The notes: a model not told the origin generated them from the sequence alone. 64,000 nucleotides of DNA from Streptomyces caatingaensis (GCF_001187435.1 NZ_LFXA01000002.1:186001-250000), one strand, 5' to 3'; counted from the first letter of the stretch, positions 1 through 8,638 are shown. Program-made: numbers and translations.

Positions 1-1223
1 GGCTGCGGCTGACGGACACCCCGCGCTGGTCCACCACCGTCACCGCCTACGGCTACCCCGGCCAGGGCCTCAACCCCGCCCGCAAGGCGGTCAGTTGCAC
101 CGTGCCCACCGCCAGGGGCCCCTACTTCCGGCAGCTCAAGCTGGAGTGCGGCGGCTTCTACGGCGGTGTCTCCGGCGGCCCGTGGATCGCCGGCTACGAC
201 GCGAAGAAGAAGACCGGCGACGTCATAGGCAACGTCGGCGGCTACAACGGCGGCGGCGAGGAGGGCGCCGACAAGGACACCCACTGGCGCAGCTTCTCGC
301 CCGTCTACGGCCCGGAGATCCAGAGCCTCTACGCCGACGCCGTCGCCGATCGCGCCCCCGTGCCCGGTGACCTCCAGGGTGCGGTCAAGGACGGACTTCC
401 CTTCACCGCCCGTCAGGCGAAGGACGCCCACCACCTCGTCACCGGCGACTTCACCGGCGACGGCCGCGACGACCTGCTGGTCGTATGGCGGGACGGCGAG
501 ATCGACGCCTACCCGGGCGACGGCCGGGGCCGCTTCGGCCGCGAGGTGCGCATCATCAGCCAGGGGAAGGACAATCCCTGGGGCCGGGCCGAGGCCGTCA
601 CCGCCGGTGACTTCAACGGCGGTGGCACCGCCGACCTCGCCGTGCGCTGGAACACCGGCAAGGTCAGCGTCTTCTCGGACGTCCGCGCCGGCAGCACCGG
701 CCGCGAGTCCACGCTGGTCAAGGCCAACAACACCTGGAAGCACGCGACCCACTTCGCCGCGGGGCCCTTCAACTCCCCCGGAAAGGCCAACGACTTGGTC
801 GTCCGCTTCGACGACGGCGAGGTGGACCTGTACTCCGGCACCACCGCCTCCCGCCTGGGCGCCGAGAAGCGGCTCGCGGCCGGCGGCAAGGGCTCGCCGT
901 GGGCGGGCAAGGACGCCGTCCTCGGCCTCGCCGCCGCCCAGGTGTCCGGCAAGGGCAACGCCGACCTGCTGGTCCGCCGGGGCGACGGCGGCCTCGTGGC
1001 CTACGCGGGCGTGAGCAGGGCCGGGCTGCCCGCCGCCGCCTCCGCCCTCCAGGGTGCCAACCCCTCCTTCCGGGGACCGGTCCTGATGACCGCCGGCGAC
1101 TTCGGCGGACCCGCGGGCCGGCGCGACGACCTCGTCGTGCGCTGGAGCGACGGCGAGACCGCGTACTACGACCGGACGGCCGCGAACCGTCTCGGTACGT
1201 GGACACCTCTCGTCTCCCCCTGA
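1..1223 (+). CDS. Secreted trypsin-like serine protease with VCBS/FG-GAP repeats (3' part)
   Basis: The gene enters from the left edge; whole codons begin at base 3 and it stops with TGA at 1221. The first ~60 visible residues are the end of a chymotrypsin-fold protease: GGVSGGPW contains the GxSGG nucleophile-serine motif. His and Asp of the triad would lie outside the window. The rest (~330 residues) is a series of VCBS/FG-GAP-type repeats such as GDFTGDGRDDLLVV and GDFNGGGTADLAVRW, calcium-binding beta-propeller blades typical of secreted Streptomyces proteins. The likely product is an exported peptidase with a C-terminal propeller. Family is clear; substrate unknown. Confidence 0.85.
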   Translation, partial: LRLTDTPRWSTTVTAYGYPGQGLNPARKAVSCTVPTARGPYFRQLKLECGGFYGGVSGGPWIAGYDAKKKTGDVIGNVGGYNGGGEEGADKDTHWRSFSPVYGPEIQSLYADAVADRAPVPGDLQGAVKDGLPFTARQAKDAHHLVTGDFTGDGRDDLLVVWRDGEIDAYPGDGRGRFGREVRIISQGKDNPWGRAEAVTAGDFNGGGTADLAVRWNTGKVSVFSDVRAGSTGRESTLVKANNTWKHATHFAAGPFNSPGKANDLVVRFDDGEVDLYSGTTASRLGAEKRLAAGGKGSPWAGKDAVLGLAAAQVSGKGNADLLVRRGDGGLVAYAGVSRAGLPAAASALQGANPSFRGPVLMTAGDFGGPAGRRDDLVVRWSDGETAYYDRTAANRLGTWTPLVSP

Positions 1224-1388
1224 TCGGGCGGAATCCCGGTGTTCACGGGGCGGGACCGGCTTGCGGCCGGCCCCGCCCCGCATGCGTTCACCCCCGTGTT
1301 ACCCGCCGCCGCGCGGCATGTGGCAAGCTGGGGCGCGAGAGTGCCGTGCGGCACCCACGCTGTCCGTCCGAGCGAGGAGGTGATCGGG

Positions 1389-1454
1389 ATGACCAGTCGG
1401 AGTCCCGAGGGAAGTCCTCGCCGCAGTGTGCTCGTCCCGGTCACGGCCGGCTGA
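1389..1454 (+). CDS. Putative 21-aa leader peptide upstream of mgtA
   Basis: A 21-codon ORF starts with ATG eight bases after a strong GGAGG ribosome site (1376-1380) and ends 286 bases before mgtA. It encodes MTSRSPEGSPRRSVLVPVTAG and has no recognisable domain. A well-placed Shine-Dalgarno in an otherwise empty region, followed by a long untranslated stretch and a Mg2+ transporter, is the layout of a leader-peptide control region such as enterobacterial mgtL. That function is only inference; it could also be a non-functional remnant. Confidence 0.4.
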   Translation: MTSRSPEGSPRRSVLVPVTAG

Positions 1455-1600
1455 CGTCTTCGTCGAACCGACCTGGTTCCGCAGGGGCTTGACGTATACG
1501 CCCCTCCACGCTGTCGCGTGAATTTCCCTTCACCACGGCCCGCCCGGGCCCGTTCCCTTTCCGCGATCCGGTTCAAGAGGCCCCGCACCGGCGGGACCTG

Positions 1601-1744
1601 GTGATCCGCGTCGCGCGATTCCGCTCACCGTTCCGAGCCACGGCCCCCTTCGGCCTGCCCGCGCGCCCCGACGCCGTCCCCGCGTCGCCGCGCCATGCGG
1701 TCATGCCGTCGTGCCGCCGTGCCCGGAGAAGGGTTCCGCCATGA
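1601..1744 (+). CDS. Possible proline-rich leader ORF overlapping the mgtA start
   Basis: A 47-codon reading frame begins with GTG and ends with TGA inside an ATGA overlap with the mgtA start. It is rich in proline (9 of 47, ending in Val-Pro-Pro) and arginine and has about 80% G/C third positions. Its ribosome site is weak. Enterobacterial mgtA and mgtC leaders are proline-rich translated ORFs that sense low Mg2+ and proline, so the resemblance is notable. In DNA this GC-rich, proline-rich open frames arise by chance, so this is a candidate only. Confidence 0.18.
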   Translation: MIRVARFRSPFRATAPFGLPARPDAVPASPRHAVMPSCRRARRRVPP

Positions 1745-4485
1745 CCGACACCACCCTCCTCACCCCGCAGAAGCCCGCTCCGCCGGGCCGCACCCCCGGC
1801 ACCCGCCGCGAGCGCCGGGCCGCCGAGCTGGAGGCCCGTACCCGCGCCGTCGCCGGCCGCCTGGCCGCGATCAGCGCCCAGCCGGCCGCCCAGGTGCTCC
1901 GGGATCACCGGAGCACCGCCCAGGGCCTGCGCGCCGACGAGGCCGCCGAGCGCCTGGAGCGGCACGGCCCCAACACCGTCGAGCACGAGCGCGCCCCGCA
2001 CTGGTCCGTCCAGTTCGCCCGGTCCTTCTGGAATCCGTTCATCCTCGTCCTCGTCGCCCTGGACGCGGTCATGCTCTGGCAGTGGCTCCAGGCCGCCGAC
2101 GAGGAGCCCTTCGACCCCGGCATCGCCATCCTCGCCACGATGGTGCTGGTCAGCGCGGTGCTGCGGTTCTGGCAGGAGTACCGCTCGGGCCGGGCGGCCG
2201 ACGCGCTGCGGGCGCTGGTCACCACCACCACGGCGGTCCGGCGCCGGGCCGGCCGCGGCGCCGGGCCGGTGACCGCCGAGATCCCCATGGAACAGGTCGT
2301 CCCGGGCGACGTCGTCCGGCTGGCCGCCGGCGACCTCGTCCCCGCCGACCTGCGGCTGCTCACCGCCAAGGACCTCATGGTCGGCCAGGCCGCGCTCTCC
2401 GGCGAGTCCCTGCCGGTGGCCAAGGCCGACACCCGCGTCCGCGACGACGGGCAGCGGACCACCACCGACCCCGTCGAGGCCGACAACCTCTGCCTCATGG
2501 GCACCTCCGTCACCTCCGGTACCGCCACCGGCGTCGTCGTCGCCACCGGCGCGGACACCTACTTCGGCTCGATGGCCGGTTCCCTAGCCGGCGAGCGCCC
2601 GGAGACCGGCTTCGACACCGGGGTGCGGAAGGTCAGCTTCCTGCTGATCCGCTTCATGCTGGTGATGGTCCCCGTCGTCCTCGCCCTCAACGGCTTCACC
2701 AAGGGCGACTGGGCCGAGGCGTTCACCTTCGCCCTCGCCGTCGCCGTCGGGCTCACCCCCGAGATGCTGCCCATGGTCGTCACCACCAACCTGGCGCGCG
2801 GCGCCGTCGCGATGGCGAAGCGCAAGGTCGTCGTCAAGCGGCTCAACGCCATCCAGAACCTGGGCGCCATGGACGTCCTCTGCACGGACAAGACCGGCAC
2901 GCTCACCGAGGACCGCATCGTCCTCGACCGCTACCTCGACGTGCACGGCCGGGAGGACGCCGAGGTCCTCGAATACGCCTACCTCAACAGCCACTTCCAG
3001 ACCGGGCTGCGCAACCTCATGGACCAGGCGGTCGTCGACCGGGTCCTCGCCGCCGAGGAGATCGTCGTCGACGCCCGCTTCACCATGGTCGACGAGATCC
3101 CCTTCGACTTCGCCCGCCGCCGCATGTCCGTCGTCCTCGCCCGCAACGGCCTCGACGGCCCCGCCGACCAGCACGTGATCATCACCAAGGGCGCGGTCGA
3201 GGAAGTCCTCGCCCTGTGCACCCACATGACCGACGGCGGGGAGCGCGTCGAGCTCACCGCCGCGCTGCGCCGCCGGGTGACCCGCACCGCCGAGGAGAAC
3301 AACCGGCAGGGCCTGCGCGTCCTGGCCGTCGCCACCCGGACGTTCACCTCCCGGCGGGAGACCTACGGCGTCGAGGACGAGGCGGGGCTGACCCTGACCG
3401 GCTTCCTCGCCTTCCTCGACCCGCCCAAGCGGGACGCGGCCGAGGCGCTGCGCGCCCTCGCGGACAGCGGCGTCGCCGTCAAGGTCGTCACCGGCGACAA
3501 CGAGCTGGTCGCCGCCCGGGTCTGCGCGGACGTGGGCATCGACGTCGGCGAGGTCGTCACCGGCGCCGCGATCGACGCCCTGGACGACGCCGCCCTGCGC
3601 GCGCTCGTCCGCACCACCACGGTCTTCGCCAAGGCGAACCCGGTGCAGAAGGCCCGCATCGTCCGGGCCCTTAGGGCCGAGGGCCACACCGTCGGCTTCC
3701 TCGGCGACGGCATCAACGACGCGGCCGCGCTGCGCGACGCCGACGTCGGCATCTCCGTCGACACCGCCGTCGACATCGCCAAGGAGTCGGCCGACATCAT
3801 CCTGCTGGAGAAGGACCTGACGGTCCTGGAGCGCGGAGTGCTCCAGGGGCGGCAGACCTTCGGCAACACCATCAAGTACATCAAGATGACGGCCTCCTCG
3901 AACTTCGGGAACGTCTTCTCGGTGCTGGCCGCCTCCGCCTTCATCCCCTTCCAGCCGATGCTCGCCGTCCAGCTCCTGGTGCAGAACCTCGCCTACGACA
4001 TCTCCCAGCTGGCCACCCCCTGGGACCGCATGGACGAGGAGTACCTGCGCAGGCCGCGCACCTGGGACGCGCGCGGCATCGGGCGGTTCATGCTGGTGAT
4101 GGGGCCGACCAGTTCCGTCTTCGACATCACCACCTTCCTGCTCATGTGGCACGTCTTCGGGGCGGACGGCGAGGAGCACCAGGCGCTCTTCCAGCCCGGC
4201 TGGTTCGTGGAGGGCCTGCTGACGCAGACGCTGGTCGTGCACATGCTGCGCACCCGGAAGATCCCGTTCGTGCAGTCCCGCGCCACCGCGCCGGTGCTGC
4301 TGATGACCGCGCTGGTGATGGCCGCCGGCATCGTCCTGCCGTTCTCGCCCCTGGCCGGCGCGCTGGGCATGCAGGCGCTGCCCCTCGGCTACTTCCCCTG
4401 GCTGGCCGGGACGCTGCTGGCCTACTGCCTGCTCACCCAGGGGGTGAAGAGCTGGTACATCCGCCGGTTCAACAGCTGGCTGTGA
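1741..4485 (+). CDS. mgtA: Magnesium-translocating P-type ATPase
   Basis: A 914-aa membrane pump of the P3B family that imports Mg2+ at the cost of ATP. Visible motifs are the actuator-loop SGES (residues 221-223 are GES), the TPEMLPMV segment of the ion-pathway helix (~339), the phosphorylation motif DKTGT with Asp383, and the hinge GDGINDAAAL (~655). The C-terminal third holds the last membrane helices. ATG 1741 is chosen because it follows GGAGAAGG and starts the usual N-terminus; an upstream in-frame ATG at 1711 lacks a good site. mgtC follows 47 bp downstream. The long leader suggests post-transcriptional control by Mg2+, which is inference. Confidence 0.95.
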   Translation: MTDTTLLTPQKPAPPGRTPGTRRERRAAELEARTRAVAGRLAAISAQPAAQVLRDHRSTAQGLRADEAAERLERHGPNTVEHERAPHWSVQFARSFWNPFILVLVALDAVMLWQWLQAADEEPFDPGIAILATMVLVSAVLRFWQEYRSGRAADALRALVTTTTAVRRRAGRGAGPVTAEIPMEQVVPGDVVRLAAGDLVPADLRLLTAKDLMVGQAALSGESLPVAKADTRVRDDGQRTTTDPVEADNLCLMGTSVTSGTATGVVVATGADTYFGSMAGSLAGERPETGFDTGVRKVSFLLIRFMLVMVPVVLALNGFTKGDWAEAFTFALAVAVGLTPEMLPMVVTTNLARGAVAMAKRKVVVKRLNAIQNLGAMDVLCTDKTGTLTEDRIVLDRYLDVHGREDAEVLEYAYLNSHFQTGLRNLMDQAVVDRVLAAEEIVVDARFTMVDEIPFDFARRRMSVVLARNGLDGPADQHVIITKGAVEEVLALCTHMTDGGERVELTAALRRRVTRTAEENNRQGLRVLAVATRTFTSRRETYGVEDEAGLTLTGFLAFLDPPKRDAAEALRALADSGVAVKVVTGDNELVAARVCADVGIDVGEVVTGAAIDALDDAALRALVRTTTVFAKANPVQKARIVRALRAEGHTVGFLGDGINDAAALRDADVGISVDTAVDIAKESADIILLEKDLTVLERGVLQGRQTFGNTIKYIKMTASSNFGNVFSVLAASAFIPFQPMLAVQLLVQNLAYDISQLATPWDRMDEEYLRRPRTWDARGIGRFMLVMGPTSSVFDITTFLLMWHVFGADGEEHQALFQPGWFVEGLLTQTLVVHMLRTRKIPFVQSRATAPVLLMTALVMAAGIVLPFSPLAGALGMQALPLGYFPWLAGTLLAYCLLTQGVKSWYIRRFNSWL

Positions 4486-4532
4486 GCCGCCGATAGAGAT
4501 CACGACACGCCACCGGAGGAGGACGGAGCAAC

Positions 4533-5318
4533 ATGATCAACGAGTGGCACATGGCGGCCAACATCGCCGCCGGCCTGGGGCTGGGCGCGGTCATCGGCCT
4601 GGAACGGCAGTGGCGGGCCCGGGAGGCGGGGCTGCGCACCAACGCGCTGGTCGCCGCCGGTTCGTCCCTCTTCGTCCTGCTCTCCACCTTCGGCTTCGCG
4701 GACGCGACCAGTTCGACGGGGTACGACGGCTCACGGGTCGCCGCGCAGATCGTCTCCGGCATCGGTTTCCTCGGCGCCGGGGTCATCATGCGGGACGGTC
4801 TGCGGGTGCGCGGGCTCAACACGGCGGCCACGCTGTGGTGTTCGGCCGCGGTCGGCGCCCTGGCGGGCACCGGGCTGTACGTCATCGCCGTGCTCGGCAC
4901 GGTCGGCGTGGTCGCGGCCAACACGCTGCTGCGGCCGCTGGCCCGGCAGTTGGACCGGGACCTGCGGGGCGGTTCCGAGGTCGCCACCGACTACCTCTTC
5001 GAGGTCGTCTGCACCGAGCCGGAGGAGGCCCACGTCCGCACCCTCGTCGTCCAGTCCGTCACGCGGCCCGGCTTCCGGCTGCGGTCCGTCTCCAGCCGCG
5101 ACGCCGAGGCGCCCGGCAAGGTCGCCGTCGCGGCCGAACTGACCACCGAGCGGCGGGACGACAGCCTCCTGGAGGAGGCCGTCAGCCGGCTCTCCCTGGA
5201 GCCCGCCGTCTCCGCCGTCAGCTGGACGGTCCTCCACGCCCCCGACGAGGAGTCGGAGGAGACGGGGGAGGAGAACGGCCGCGGCCGGCGCTGGGCGCGC
5301 AACCCCTTCACCCGGTGA
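4533..5318 (+). CDS. mgtC: MgtC/SapB family membrane protein
   Basis: A 261-aa protein with four or five hydrophobic helices in residues ~5-140, the conserved GLGAVIGLERQWRAREAG motif at the N-terminus and GFLGAGVIM near residue 80. A soluble ACT-like C-terminal domain (~150-235) and an acidic/arginine-rich tail follow. MgtC proteins help cells cope with low Mg2+; in pathogens they modulate ATP synthase and phosphate uptake. The ATG follows GGAGGAGGACGG. It sits directly after mgtA and is probably co-transcribed, as in enterobacterial mgtCB. Confidence 0.9.
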   Translation: MINEWHMAANIAAGLGLGAVIGLERQWRAREAGLRTNALVAAGSSLFVLLSTFGFADATSSTGYDGSRVAAQIVSGIGFLGAGVIMRDGLRVRGLNTAATLWCSAAVGALAGTGLYVIAVLGTVGVVAANTLLRPLARQLDRDLRGGSEVATDYLFEVVCTEPEEAHVRTLVVQSVTRPGFRLRSVSSRDAEAPGKVAVAAELTTERRDDSLLEEAVSRLSLEPAVSAVSWTVLHAPDEESEETGEENGRGRRWARNPFTR

Positions 5319-5362
5319 GTCCGGTGAGCCCGGTGAGTCAGGCGCACCAGGTGAATCAGGTG
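5315..5362 (+). repeat. Degenerate 9-bp tandem repeat between mgtC and the GNAT gene
   Basis: Five 9-bp units close to GTGAGTCCG follow each other: GTGAGTCCG, GTGAGCCCG, GTGAGTCAG, GCGCACCAG, GTGAATCAG, then GTGG. The first unit contains the mgtC stop codon and the array ends about 15 bases before the acetyltransferase ATG. It may be slippage-generated; a regulatory role is unproven. Confidence 0.6.
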
Positions 5363-5375
5363 GAACAATGGCCCC

Positions 5376-5882
5376 ATGCGCATACGTCCGGCCCGAGTTG
5401 ACGATCTTCCCCCGCTCCAGGACATCGAGCGGGCGGCGGGCCGGTGCTTCCACGACGTGGGGATGCCGGAGATCGCCGAGGACGACCCGCCGTCCCTGGC
5501 GGAGCTCCGGCGCTTCCAGGAGGCGGGGACGGCGTGGGTGGCGGCCGACGCCGCCGGCGGATCCGTCGCCTATCTGCTGGCCGAACCGGTGGACTCGGCG
5601 CTGCACGTCGAGCAGGTGTCCGTCCACCCGGCCGCCGCGCGGCGGGGCGTCGGGCGCGCGCTGCTGGACCACGCCGCCGGGGCGGCCCGCGCCTCCGGCG
5701 CGGCGGCGCTGACGCTGACGACGTTCGCGGACGTGCCCTGGAACGCGCCGTACTACGAGCGGTGCGGCTTCCGGCGGCTGGCGGACGGCGAACTGACGCC
5801 CGGGCTCAGGGCCGTCCGGGAGCGCGAGGCCGCGCTCGGGCTCGACCGGTGGCCGCGGGTGTGCATGCGGCGCGAGGTGTGA
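5376..5882 (+). CDS. GNAT family N-acetyltransferase
   Basis: A 168-aa single-domain GNAT enzyme transferring acetyl from acetyl-CoA to an unknown amine. The N-terminal MRIRPARVDDLPPLQDIER is the usual first strand and helix. The acetyl-CoA pyrophosphate loop is visible as VSVHPAAARRGVGRALL (~81-97), and PYYERCGF near residue 125 is the conserved C-terminal tyrosine region. The stop codon lies in the left arm of a strong hairpin. No substrate can be inferred from the neighbours. Confidence 0.88.
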   Translation: MRIRPARVDDLPPLQDIERAAGRCFHDVGMPEIAEDDPPSLAELRRFQEAGTAWVAADAAGGSVAYLLAEPVDSALHVEQVSVHPAAARRGVGRALLDHAAGAARASGAAALTLTTFADVPWNAPYYERCGFRRLADGELTPGLRAVREREAALGLDRWPRVCMRREV

Positions 5883-5911
5883 GCGGGGCCCGGGGGCCGG
5901 GCCCCGCTCAC
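5879..5911. terminator. Bidirectional hairpin between convergent genes
   Basis: Perfect 13-bp arms (GTGAGCGGGGCCC and its complement) around a 7-base loop. The hairpin includes the acetyltransferase stop codon and lies 8 bp from the stop of the convergent secreted-protein gene, so it can serve both strands. No U-tract, as is usual in Streptomyces. Confidence 0.75.
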
Positions 5912-5918
5912 GGTCCTG

Positions 5919-6497
5919 CTACGGCTGGAACTGGCAGATGGTGTAGCGGTAGCCCTCCAGGCCGGGCTTCGCGACGGACTTCCAGGTCCAGAAGAAGGAG
6001 ACGACCGAGCCCTGCGGCAGGGTGAACTTCTTCTTGTTGTCGGCACGGACGAACGTCCGCGGCACCGTGCCATGGAACTTGTAGTTCCACTTCTGCTTCT
6101 GGGTGCCCGTCCCCGCCACCTCGTGGCCGTCCGCGAAGATCTGCGTGCGGAAGTTGACCGTCCCCATCGAGGCGTTGCGCTTCTTGGACAGTCCCACCTG
6201 CCACGAGACGCCGCCCTTGAGCGACTCCTTTGTCGTCACGTCGGCGATGGGGAGCGACCAGCTGCCCTGGCACTTGGGGATGGTGAGCCCGGCGGCGGCC
6301 GCGGCGGCCGGACGGGCGGTGGCCCGGCGCAGCTCCGCGGCGGACGGCTTGCCGTAGCCGCCGCCCTGGGCGGCGGCGATGGTCCCGGCGGGCGGCGCCT
6401 GCCGCGGCGCGGCGGCCTCGGCGCCGGACACCGACGCGAGGACGAGCGCGGCGCCGCACGCGGCGGCGGCCGCGGCGCGCGAACGGGATATGTGCAT
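5919..6497 (-). CDS. Secreted protein of unknown function
   Basis: A 192-aa protein with a Sec-type signal peptide: MHISRSR, an alanine/leucine-rich core, and a likely cleavage site after SGAEAA near residue 29. The mature part has a low-complexity Ala/Arg linker, then a ~120-residue beta-rich domain starting IPKCQGSW and ending YTICQFQP. The two cysteines could form a disulphide. I do not recognise the family; similar small exported proteins are common in Streptomyces. Confidence 0.75.
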   Translation of the reverse strand: MHISRSRAAAAAACGAALVLASVSGAEAAAPRQAPPAGTIAAAQGGGYGKPSAAELRRATARPAAAAAAGLTIPKCQGSWSLPIADVTTKESLKGGVSWQVGLSKKRNASMGTVNFRTQIFADGHEVAGTGTQKQKWNYKFHGTVPRTFVRADNKKKFTLPQGSVVSFFWTWKSVAKPGLEGYRYTICQFQP

Positions 6498-6513
6498 GAG
6501 GTACTCCCCGTGG

Positions 6514-6544
6514 TCTTGACGAGCCCGTCACGATCTTGACGAGC
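6514..6544. repeat. Direct repeat in the promoter of the secreted-protein gene
   Basis: TCTTGACGAGC occurs twice with starts exactly 20 bp apart (6514 and 6534), 17-47 bases upstream of the secreted-protein start. The spacing of two helical turns suggests a regulator bound to one DNA face; no protein is identified. Confidence 0.45.
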
Positions 6545-6604
6545 TCGGCATGCACCGTACAGGACGGCCGGACGGCCGCGGCGGGGGAGACCCCGGCGTC
6601 CCGT

Positions 6605-7948
6605 TCAGGCCCCGACGTCCCGCCGCCGCAGGTCCTCCGTCGTCTCCCGGCGCACGAGCAGCCGTGCCGAGCCGCCGGTGACGGCGACCACCGGCGGGCG
6701 GCCGACCAGGTTGTAGGCGGAGGCCATCGACACGTGGTAGGCCCCGGCCGCCGGGACGGCGAGGATGTCGCCGGGGCGGACGTCGCCGGGCAGCGGCACG
6801 TCCTCGGCGAGGACGTCGCCCGCCTCGCAGTGCCGGCCGACCACCGTGACCGCCCGCGCGGGCACCCGTGAGGTGCGGCCCGCCAGGCGGACGGTGTAGC
6901 GCGCGCCGTAGAGGGCGGGGCGCGGGTTGTCGCTCATGCCGCCGTCCACCGCGACGAACGTCCGGGCGCCGGTGGTCTTGACGGCGAGGACCCGGTAGAG
7001 GGCCACGCCGGCCGGGCCCGCGATCCAGCGGCCCGGCTCGACGGTCAGCCGGGGGACGGGCAGGCCGGCGCGGGCGCAGCGCAGGGCGAGTTCGCCGGTG
7101 ACGCGCGGCGCGTACGCGGCGGGGTCGAGGGCGGGGTCGCCGTCGCGGTAGGCGATGCCGAAGCCGCCGCCGAGGTCGAGTTCGGGGAAGGTGACGCCGT
7201 GCCGGTCGCGGAGCCGGGCGAGGAGGGCGACGAGCCGCTGGACGGCCGTGACGTACGGGCCGGCCGAGGTGATCTGGGAGCCCAGGTGGCAGTGCAGGCC
7301 CACGAGTTCGAGCCGCGGCTGGCCGAGGGCGCGGGCGACGGCCTCCTCCGCCTCGCCCCCGGCGACGGGCAGTCCGAACTTCTGGCCCTCCACGCCGGTG
7401 CGTATCGCGGCGTGCGCGCCCGCCTCCACCCCGGGCACCACACGGATCAGCACGCGCTGCCGGCAGCCGGGCGGGACGAGGGCGGCGAGCCGGGCGATCT
7501 CGCCCGGGGCGTCGATGACGATGCGGCCGACGCCCAGGCGCAGGGCGGTGGCCAGGTCGGCGGGGCTCTTGGCGTTGCCGTGCAGGATGATCCGCTCGGC
7601 GGGGAAGCCGGCGTGGGCGGCGAGGTCGAGTTCGCCGGCCGAGCACACGTCCAGGCCGAGCCCCTCCTCGTCGATCCAGCGGACCATGGCACGGGAGAGG
7701 AACGCCTTTCCCGCGTAGGCGACTTCGGCGTCCGGCAGGGCGGTGCGCCAGGCGCGGGCGCGGGCGCGCACCTCGTCCTCGTCGAGGACGTAGGAGGGGG
7801 TGCCGAAGCGGTCGGCGAGCTCCGCGAGGGCGACGCCGCCGACGGAGAGCCCGCCGTCGGGCGGGGTGCGGGTGGAGGCGGGCCACACCGGGGCGGGCGC
7901 GGTGTCGTCGGGCACGAGCGGCGGGAGGGGAACGACGGGGAGGGACAC
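6605..7948 (-). CDS. lysA: Diaminopimelate decarboxylase-type PLP enzyme
   Basis: A 447-aa fold-III PLP decarboxylase converting meso-diaminopimelate to lysine. The PLP lysine is K81 in AYAGKAFLS; HCHLGSQI, GGGFGI and VEPGRWI are cofactor and phosphate motifs; GRHCEAGD carries the catalytic cysteine that completes the dimer active site. Length is normal. GTG 7948 is chosen because it follows GAAGGAAG. It is not next to argS, hom or thrC, the usual Streptomyces lysA neighbours, so it may be a second copy or a specialised paralogue acting on a related substrate. Confidence 0.85.
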   Translation of the reverse strand: MSLPVVPLPPLVPDDTAPAPVWPASTRTPPDGGLSVGGVALAELADRFGTPSYVLDEDEVRARARAWRTALPDAEVAYAGKAFLSRAMVRWIDEEGLGLDVCSAGELDLAAHAGFPAERIILHGNAKSPADLATALRLGVGRIVIDAPGEIARLAALVPPGCRQRVLIRVVPGVEAGAHAAIRTGVEGQKFGLPVAGGEAEEAVARALGQPRLELVGLHCHLGSQITSAGPYVTAVQRLVALLARLRDRHGVTFPELDLGGGFGIAYRDGDPALDPAAYAPRVTGELALRCARAGLPVPRLTVEPGRWIAGPAGVALYRVLAVKTTGARTFVAVDGGMSDNPRPALYGARYTVRLAGRTSRVPARAVTVVGRHCEAGDVLAEDVPLPGDVRPGDILAVPAAGAYHVSMASAYNLVGRPPVVAVTGGSARLLVRRETTEDLRRRDVGA

Positions 7949-8010
7949 GGCGGACTTCCTTCGACGGGCCGGCGGGGCCCGGGAGTTCCTGGGGGAGGGG
8001 AGGAGCGGGG

Positions 8011-8050
8011 CCGTGGGGCGGGCGGTCGTGACGCCCCGTCCGCCCCACGG
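8011..8050 (-). terminator. Hairpin downstream of the SAV_915-like gene
   Basis: Perfect 11-bp arms (CCGTGGGGCGG and complement) around an 18-base loop. It lies after the minus-strand stop at 8117 and before the lysA ribosome site, so it separates the two genes. Confidence 0.55.
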
Positions 8051-8116
8051 CGCGGGGCCGGCTGTGCGGGCCGGTCCGGCGCGCGGTGGCCTGGTCCGGC
8101 GGGCCGGAGGGGCGCG

Positions 8117-8545
8117 TCAGCCGGGCAGGGTGGGCAGCCGGTCGGCGGGCGTGGGGCCGTCGGGCTCGGGGCGCACCGGCGGGGCCGTCAGCTGGGGGTC
8201 CACGGAGACGAGGGTGACGCCGAGGGGCCCGGCGAGGGAGCGCACGGCGGGCAGGGAGAGGCGGACGGCGGGCTGTCCGGGGCCGAGGCAGGCGGCGAGC
8301 CGTCCGGCGGTGGTGAAGGCGACGGCGGTCCGCGCGCCCAGGGGCGTACGGAAGACCCGCAGGGCGTAGCCGCCGGCGCAGGGGCGCACGGGGATCAGGA
8401 GCGCTTCCGGGGAGCGGCGGACCGGTGCGGCCCCGCCGGGATGGGCGGGCTCTTCGGAGGACTCCCCGCCCTCGGTCCGCGTGCCGTGCGCGGCCGTCAC
8501 GGCGGCGACGGCCGCCGCCTCGGCGGGAGTTCGGTTGACATGCAT
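8117..8545 (-). CDS. SAV_915/SseB-like small protein
   Basis: A 142-aa soluble protein starting MHVNRT. Its middle, LRVFRTPLGARTAVAFTTAGRLAACLGPGQ, followed by VRSLAGPLGVTLVSVDPQL, resembles the SseB-like/SAV_915 fold common in Streptomyces, whose role is unknown. ATG 8545 is preferred over longer upstream frames because GAGGAA lies at proper distance. It is divergent from the acyl-CoA synthetase pair over a region rich in TTGAC repeats. Confidence 0.6.
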   Translation of the reverse strand: MHVNRTPAEAAAVAAVTAAHGTRTEGGESSEEPAHPGGAAPVRRSPEALLIPVRPCAGGYALRVFRTPLGARTAVAFTTAGRLAACLGPGQPAVRLSLPAVRSLAGPLGVTLVSVDPQLTAPPVRPEPDGPTPADRLPTLPG

Positions 8546-8638
8546 GGTGATTCCTCGGATGGGAGGAGGGACGCGTCGGGGCGCGGCCGGGGCCGCGCCG
8601 CTCACGCTATGCCCGCTCCGCGGGCGGACGACCGTTTC

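Noticed and set aside
1455..1740. M-box (ykoK) riboswitch before mgtA
   Set aside because: The position is right, but I could not find the conserved M-box core by eye. A covariance-model search (Rfam M-box) would decide.
1695..3674. 659-codon frame overlapping mgtA
   Set aside because: Arg/Pro-rich shadow frame; the mgtA frame holds all P-type ATPase motifs.
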